Positions 7,649 through 10,482 of a stretch of 10,482 nucleotides of DNA are shown here, piece after piece. The position numbers and the translations under genes are program-made. How positions within the stretch are numbered: the first letter of the stretch is position 1; each line of letters starts with the position of its first letter. The DNA comes from an uncultured Clostridia bacterium (GTDB lineage: Bacteria; Bacillota; Clostridia; Lachnospirales; Lachnospiraceae). Under the pieces are notes generated by a model. The model was given only the letters and a program-made list of their open reading frames with translations. It was not told the origin of the DNA and did no database searches. The stretch lies in contig CAMWWW010000059.1 of NCBI GenBank assembly GCA_947178015.1, positions 1 through 10,482 of the forward strand, in the 5' to 3' direction.

Positions 7649-8431
7649 ATGTATTCGAAACAAGATTTGACAGAACATTTAAAACGTATGGGCGTTGCTC
7701 GTTCCGACGTGCTTATGCTTCATTCTTCCATGAAGGCTATCGGGGAGGTGGACGGCGGTGCGGAAACTGTGATTGATGTTTTTATGGAATATCTTTCGGA
7801 GGGGCTTTTTATGACGCCAGCGCATACTTGGGCGCAGATGAATGAAACGCATAGTGTTTTTTGTCCTCAGAAGGAACCGGCGTGTGTTGGGATTATTCCT
7901 AATTTATTTTTGAAGCGTCCCGGCGTGGTGCGTTCGCTGCATCCCACGCACAGTATCGCCGCTTATGGTCCTTCTGCGGCTGCGTATATTCAGGGTGAGG
8001 AACAGTGTACGACTCCTTGCACGCCGGGCGGCTGCTGGGATAGGCTGCGCACGGTTCATGCCAAGATTCTTCTTCTGGGTGTGACACATATTCGGAATAC
8101 GTTTATTCACAGTATTGAGGAGGTCCTTGAGGTTCCAGAGCGGTTTACGGATGAACCGGTGCTTTTTCAGATCCAGATGCCGGATCAGAGTCTTTTGCCT
8201 GTTTCTATGTATCGTCATTATAATCGGCATACGGCTCATATCTCGGAAAGTTTTGATAAGTTAAAGGAAGCTTTTTTTGAGAGGGGTGTTGCGAAAAAGG
8301 TGTTGTTTGGTGATGCGGAGGGTATTTTGTGCGATGCGGAGGGATTGTTTCAGGTGACGAGTCAAGTCCTTTCCCATGAGTTAAATTGTCTGATCGATCG
8401 GGAAAGTATTCCGAGAGAATGGTGGTTATAG
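7649..8431 (+). CDS. AAC(3)/YokD-like aminoglycoside N3'-acetyltransferase family protein
   Basis: A 260-residue cytoplasmic protein of the AAC(3) antibiotic acetyltransferase family, which transfers acetyl from acetyl-CoA to the 3-amino group of 2-deoxystreptamine aminoglycosides. Family patterns seen are MLHSSMKAIGEVDGGAETV near the N-terminus, RSLHPTHSIAAYG (from Arg95, with His98, His101 and Ser102), and GVTHIRNTFIHSIEEV with Thr151, His154 and Glu157, the conserved TxxHxxE of the active site. The length is normal (about 260-275). The ATG at 7649 is chosen because AAAGGAG (7634-7640) lies 8 bases upstream; an in-frame ATG at 7613 lacks such a site. It probably forms an operon with the rhomboid gene. 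Chromosomal YokD-like members are common in Firmicutes and several do not give resistance, so its true substrate may be another amine. No mobile element is nearby, which argues against recent acquisition as a resistance gene. Confidence 0.91.
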   Translation: MYSKQDLTEHLKRMGVARSDVLMLHSSMKAIGEVDGGAETVIDVFMEYLSEGLFMTPAHTWAQMNETHSVFCPQKEPACVGIIPNLFLKRPGVVRSLHPTHSIAAYGPSAAAYIQGEEQCTTPCTPGGCWDRLRTVHAKILLLGVTHIRNTFIHSIEEVLEVPERFTDEPVLFQIQMPDQSLLPVSMYRHYNRHTAHISESFDKLKEAFFERGVAKKVLFGDAEGILCDAEGLFQVTSQVLSHELNCLIDRESIPREWWL

Positions 8432-8453
8432 TTTCTGTGTGTCTTTATGTATA

Positions 8454-8488
8454 CAGGGGTCCATAAACTTTAGGTTTATGGACCCCTG
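8454..8488. terminator. Perfect 15-bp hairpin between convergent genes, candidate bidirectional terminator
   Basis: The arm CAGGGGTCCATAAAC (8454-8468) pairs perfectly with GTTTATGGACCCCTG (8474-8488) around a 5-base loop. It lies 22 bases after the acetyltransferase stop and 36 bases beyond the gdhA stop, the usual place for a shared terminator. Neither strand has the usual run of Us after the stem: the plus strand reads AAATAGGATTCAATTTTC and the minus strand TATACATAAAGAC. It may therefore end transcription inefficiently or mainly protect mRNA 3' ends. Confidence 0.6.
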
Positions 8489-8524
8489 AAATAGGATTCA
8501 ATTTTCTATATTGTAAATTTTCTT

Positions 8525-9859
8525 TTAGACAATGCCTTGTGCTTTCATAGCAGTTGCAACCTTCTCAAAACCAGCGATATTTGCTCCCGCTACATAATTG
8601 CCTTCCTTGCCGTAGCGTTTTGCAGCGTCATCAAGGCTGTGGAAGATATTAACCATAATACCCTGAAGTTTATTGTCAACTTCCTCGAAAGTCCAGCTTA
8701 AACGTTCGCTGTTCTGGCTCATCTCAAGAGCAGAGGTAGCTACGCCGCCCGCATTGGAAGCCTTGCCGGGGCAGAACAGAACCTGATGTGTCTGGAAATA
8801 TTCGGTAGCTTCCAGAGTTGTCGGCATATTTGCACCTTCCGCAACGGCAAAGCAGCCATTGGCAACCAAAGTCTTTGCATCTTCCAGATCCAGCTCATTC
8901 TGCGTAGCACATGGAAGAGCGATATCTACAGGAACTGTCCAGACGCCTTTGCCTTCATGGTACTCCGCGCTCTTTCTTCTAGCAGCATACTCGGTCAATC
9001 TCGCACGTTTTACTTCTTTGACATCTTTTAACAGAGCAACATCGATTCCTTCTGGATCGTAGATCCATCCTGTGGAATCTGAGCAGGTAACTGGCTTAGC
9101 ACCTAACTGCTGTGCTTTCTGAATGGCATAGATGGCTACATTTCCTGCGCCGGACACAGCGATTGTCTTGCCTGCAATCTCTTTGCCGTTGCATTTTAAC
9201 ATCTCTTCGGTCAAATATAATAATCCATATCCCGTTGCCTCTGTTCTAGCCAGAGATCCGCCGTAAGTCAAGCCTTTTCCAGTGAGTACGCCTTCGTATA
9301 GATTGCGGATTCTCTTGTACTGTCCATACATAAAGCCTATCTCTCTGCCGCCTACGCCGATGTCTCCTGCCGGAACGTCGGTGTCTGCACCGATATGACG
9401 ACAGAGCTCTGTCATAAAGCTTTGACAGAAGGACATAACCTCGCGGTCAGATTTGCCCTTTGGATCAAAATCAGAGCCGCCCTTGCCGCCGCCAATGGGA
9501 AGCCCGGTCAGAGAGTTTTTAAATATCTGTTCAAATCCAAGAAACTTGATAATTCCAAGGTTTACAGATGGGTGGAAGCGAAGTCCTCCCTTGTATGGGC
9601 CGATTGCACTATTAAACTGTACACGGAAGCCATTATTAACCTGAACCTGTCCCTTATCGTCCACCCAAGGAACGCGGAACATAATGACTCTTTCTGGTGT
9701 AACCAATCTCTCTAAGAGCGCATCCTTTCTGTATTCCTCTTCATTTGCCTCAATTACGACGCGAAGAGATTCCAAAACTTCCTTCGCTGCCTGATGAAAC
9801 TCTGGTTGTGCCGGATTTTTGGCTACAACCAGCTCAAGCACCTCATCTACATATGACAT
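8525..9859 (-). CDS. gdhA: Glutamate dehydrogenase, probably NADP-dependent
   Basis: A 444-residue hexameric glutamate dehydrogenase that interconverts 2-oxoglutarate plus ammonia and glutamate in the cytoplasm. The substrate domain holds NSAIGPYKGGLRFHPSVN with Lys90, Lys114 in QIFKNSLTG, the catalytic Lys126 in LPIGGGKGGSDFDPKGKS, and Asp166 in VPAGDIGVGGREIG. The length and numbering match the Clostridium symbiosum enzyme (about 449 residues, Lys89/113/125, Asp165) with an offset of one. The Rossmann dinucleotide motif is SGAGNVA (236-242). After the second strand it reads CSDSTGWIYDPEG, resembling the SDSSG of the NADP-dependent E. coli enzyme rather than the SGPDG of the NAD-dependent C. 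symbiosum enzyme. This suggests NADPH use and a biosynthetic role (EC 1.4.1.4), but it is an inference. AGGAGGA lies 7 bases before the ATG, and a strong promoter lies just upstream, so the gene can be expressed independently of spmB. Confidence 0.97.
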   Translation of the reverse strand: MSYVDEVLELVVAKNPAQPEFHQAAKEVLESLRVVIEANEEEYRKDALLERLVTPERVIMFRVPWVDDKGQVQVNNGFRVQFNSAIGPYKGGLRFHPSVNLGIIKFLGFEQIFKNSLTGLPIGGGKGGSDFDPKGKSDREVMSFCQSFMTELCRHIGADTDVPAGDIGVGGREIGFMYGQYKRIRNLYEGVLTGKGLTYGGSLARTEATGYGLLYLTEEMLKCNGKEIAGKTIAVSGAGNVAIYAIQKAQQLGAKPVTCSDSTGWIYDPEGIDVALLKDVKEVKRARLTEYAARRKSAEYHEGKGVWTVPVDIALPCATQNELDLEDAKTLVANGCFAVAEGANMPTTLEATEYFQTHQVLFCPGKASNAGGVATSALEMSQNSERLSWTFEEVDNKLQGIMVNIFHSLDDAAKRYGKEGNYVAGANIAGFEKVATAMKAQGIV

Positions 9860-9907
9860 GATTCTTTCCTCCTATTTTTCACACACGTAATTCAAAATAT
9901 CTCTTTT

Positions 9908-9936
9908 AGTATAATGCTTTAATTTGCGAAAGTCAA
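9908..9936 (-). promoter_or_regulatory. Strong sigma-A-type promoter for gdhA
   Basis: On the minus strand TTGACT (9931-9936) is followed after exactly 17 bases by TATACT (9908-9913); each box matches 5 of 6 consensus bases. Transcription would start near 9901, leaving a leader of about 40 bases with a strong ribosome binding site. No operator repeat was seen around it. Confidence 0.75.
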
Positions 9937-9989
9937 ATAGTTTATCCTCAGAATCTTTGAAGAAATCGGACATGTTTTGCACCGTCAAG

Positions 9990-10482
9990 CTATCCCTCTC
10001 TTATTAGCCCCGCAAGGAAGATACTGGCCACGATCCCAGCGAAGGTTGCTAATAATGCCCCTGACAAGGTATAACGTGATTTTTTTACCTTGGCAGCTAT
10101 ACAGTATACACTCATTGTGTAGAAGATTGTCTCGGTACAGCTCATCATAATGGAGGTAATAAGTCCAATTCTGGAATCTGTTCCGTATTCCTTAAAGATA
10201 TCCAGCACAAGTCCTGTCGCCGCAGAGGAAGAAAACATACGCACGATGATTACTGGCAATAATGGCGCGGGAAGGCCTACGTGCTCGGTGAGCTCTGCCG
10301 GAAGTGCACACAGCCATTCTAGGAAGCCGGAGGCACGAAGAATTCCCACTGCCACCATAAGCCCTATCAGGGTGGGGAGAATTCCCGCCACCGTCTTCAT
10401 GCCATCTTTTGCACCGCGGACAAAATCATCATATACATTGCTTTTATTTAAAAGCCCATAGCCAACTACATAGAAAATAAAA
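9990..10482 (-). CDS. spmB: Spore maturation protein B (SpmB-like, Gate domain), N-terminus off right edge
   Basis: The last 163 codons of a membrane protein of the SpmB family ('nucleoside recognition'/Gate domain). In Bacillus subtilis SpmA and SpmB are needed for proper spore core dehydration and heat resistance; the transported or sensed molecule is unknown. The frame is open to the right edge and passes through VYDDFVRGAKDGMKTVAGIL, a family hallmark, so the Met codon at 10398-10400 is internal and not the start. Further hallmarks are LIGLMVAVGILRASGFLEWL, RMFSSSAATGLVLDIF, and SIMMSCTETIFYTMSVYC followed by a final membrane segment ALLATFAGIVASIFLAGLI. B. subtilis SpmB has about 178 residues, so perhaps 15 are missing. 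spmA usually precedes spmB, so it may lie just outside the window. No clear terminator lies between its stop and the gdhA promoter, so some read-through into gdhA is possible. The gene supports a spore-forming host, though some non-sporulating Firmicutes keep homologues. Confidence 0.88.
   Translation of the reverse strand, partial: FIFYVVGYGLLNKSNVYDDFVRGAKDGMKTVAGILPTLIGLMVAVGILRASGFLEWLCALPAELTEHVGLPAPLLPVIIVRMFSSSAATGLVLDIFKEYGTDSRIGLITSIMMSCTETIFYTMSVYCIAAKVKKSRYTLSGALLATFAGIVASIFLAGLIREG

Noticed and set aside
7649..8431. The acetyltransferase gene as a recently acquired mobile resistance gene
   Set aside because: No insertion sequence, integron site, direct repeat or abrupt compositional break was seen, and it sits in an apparent operon with a housekeeping-type rhomboid gene.
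9395..9715. A 106-codon plus-strand open frame inside gdhA
   Set aside because: It is antisense to the catalytic Lys126 region of gdhA, with no ribosome binding site or family resemblance.
9990..10400. A short 136-codon protein starting at the Met codon 10398-10400
   Set aside because: The frame stays open to 10482 and upstream codons encode conserved SpmB residues (VYDDFVRGAKDG), so that Met is internal.

Overview
The window looks like a chromosomal segment of a Gram-positive, probably spore-forming gut member of the Clostridia (Lachnospiraceae-like). This rests on strong AGGAGG-type ribosome binding sites, sigma-A-like promoters, moderate GC content, a spmB-type sporulation gene, a clostridial-style glutamate dehydrogenase and an intracellular GH127 arabinofuranosidase. 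Genus assignment is inference. No phage, transposon, rRNA, tRNA or CRISPR array was recognised, and nearly all bases are coding.

Layout. Minus strand, 1-4685: a large Lhr-type helicase gene (546-4685), followed 39 bases downstream by a MATE-family exporter gene whose 3' end runs off the left edge. One near-consensus promoter (4735-4763) probably serves both. Plus strand, 4852-8431: a GH127 beta-L-arabinofuranosidase gene, then a 171-base gap holding candidate promoters and a perfect inverted repeat, then a rhomboid protease gene and an AAC(3)/YokD-like acetyltransferase gene that look like a two-gene operon. Minus strand, 8525-10482: gdhA with its own promoter (9908-9936), and upstream of it a spmB gene that runs off the right edge. 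A perfect 15-bp hairpin (8454-8488) separates the convergent acetyltransferase and gdhA genes.

How the genes work together. The window does not form a single pathway. It holds four short units: DNA repair helicase plus exporter; plant-glycan breakdown; membrane protease plus acetyltransferase; and ammonia assimilation or glutamate metabolism beside a spore-maturation gene. All seven genes belong to known families and keep their key motifs. No convincing undescribed system was found. The points most worth a second look are the palindrome before the rhomboid gene, the rhomboid-acetyltransferase pairing, the helicase-exporter pairing, and the hairpin that lacks a U-tract.
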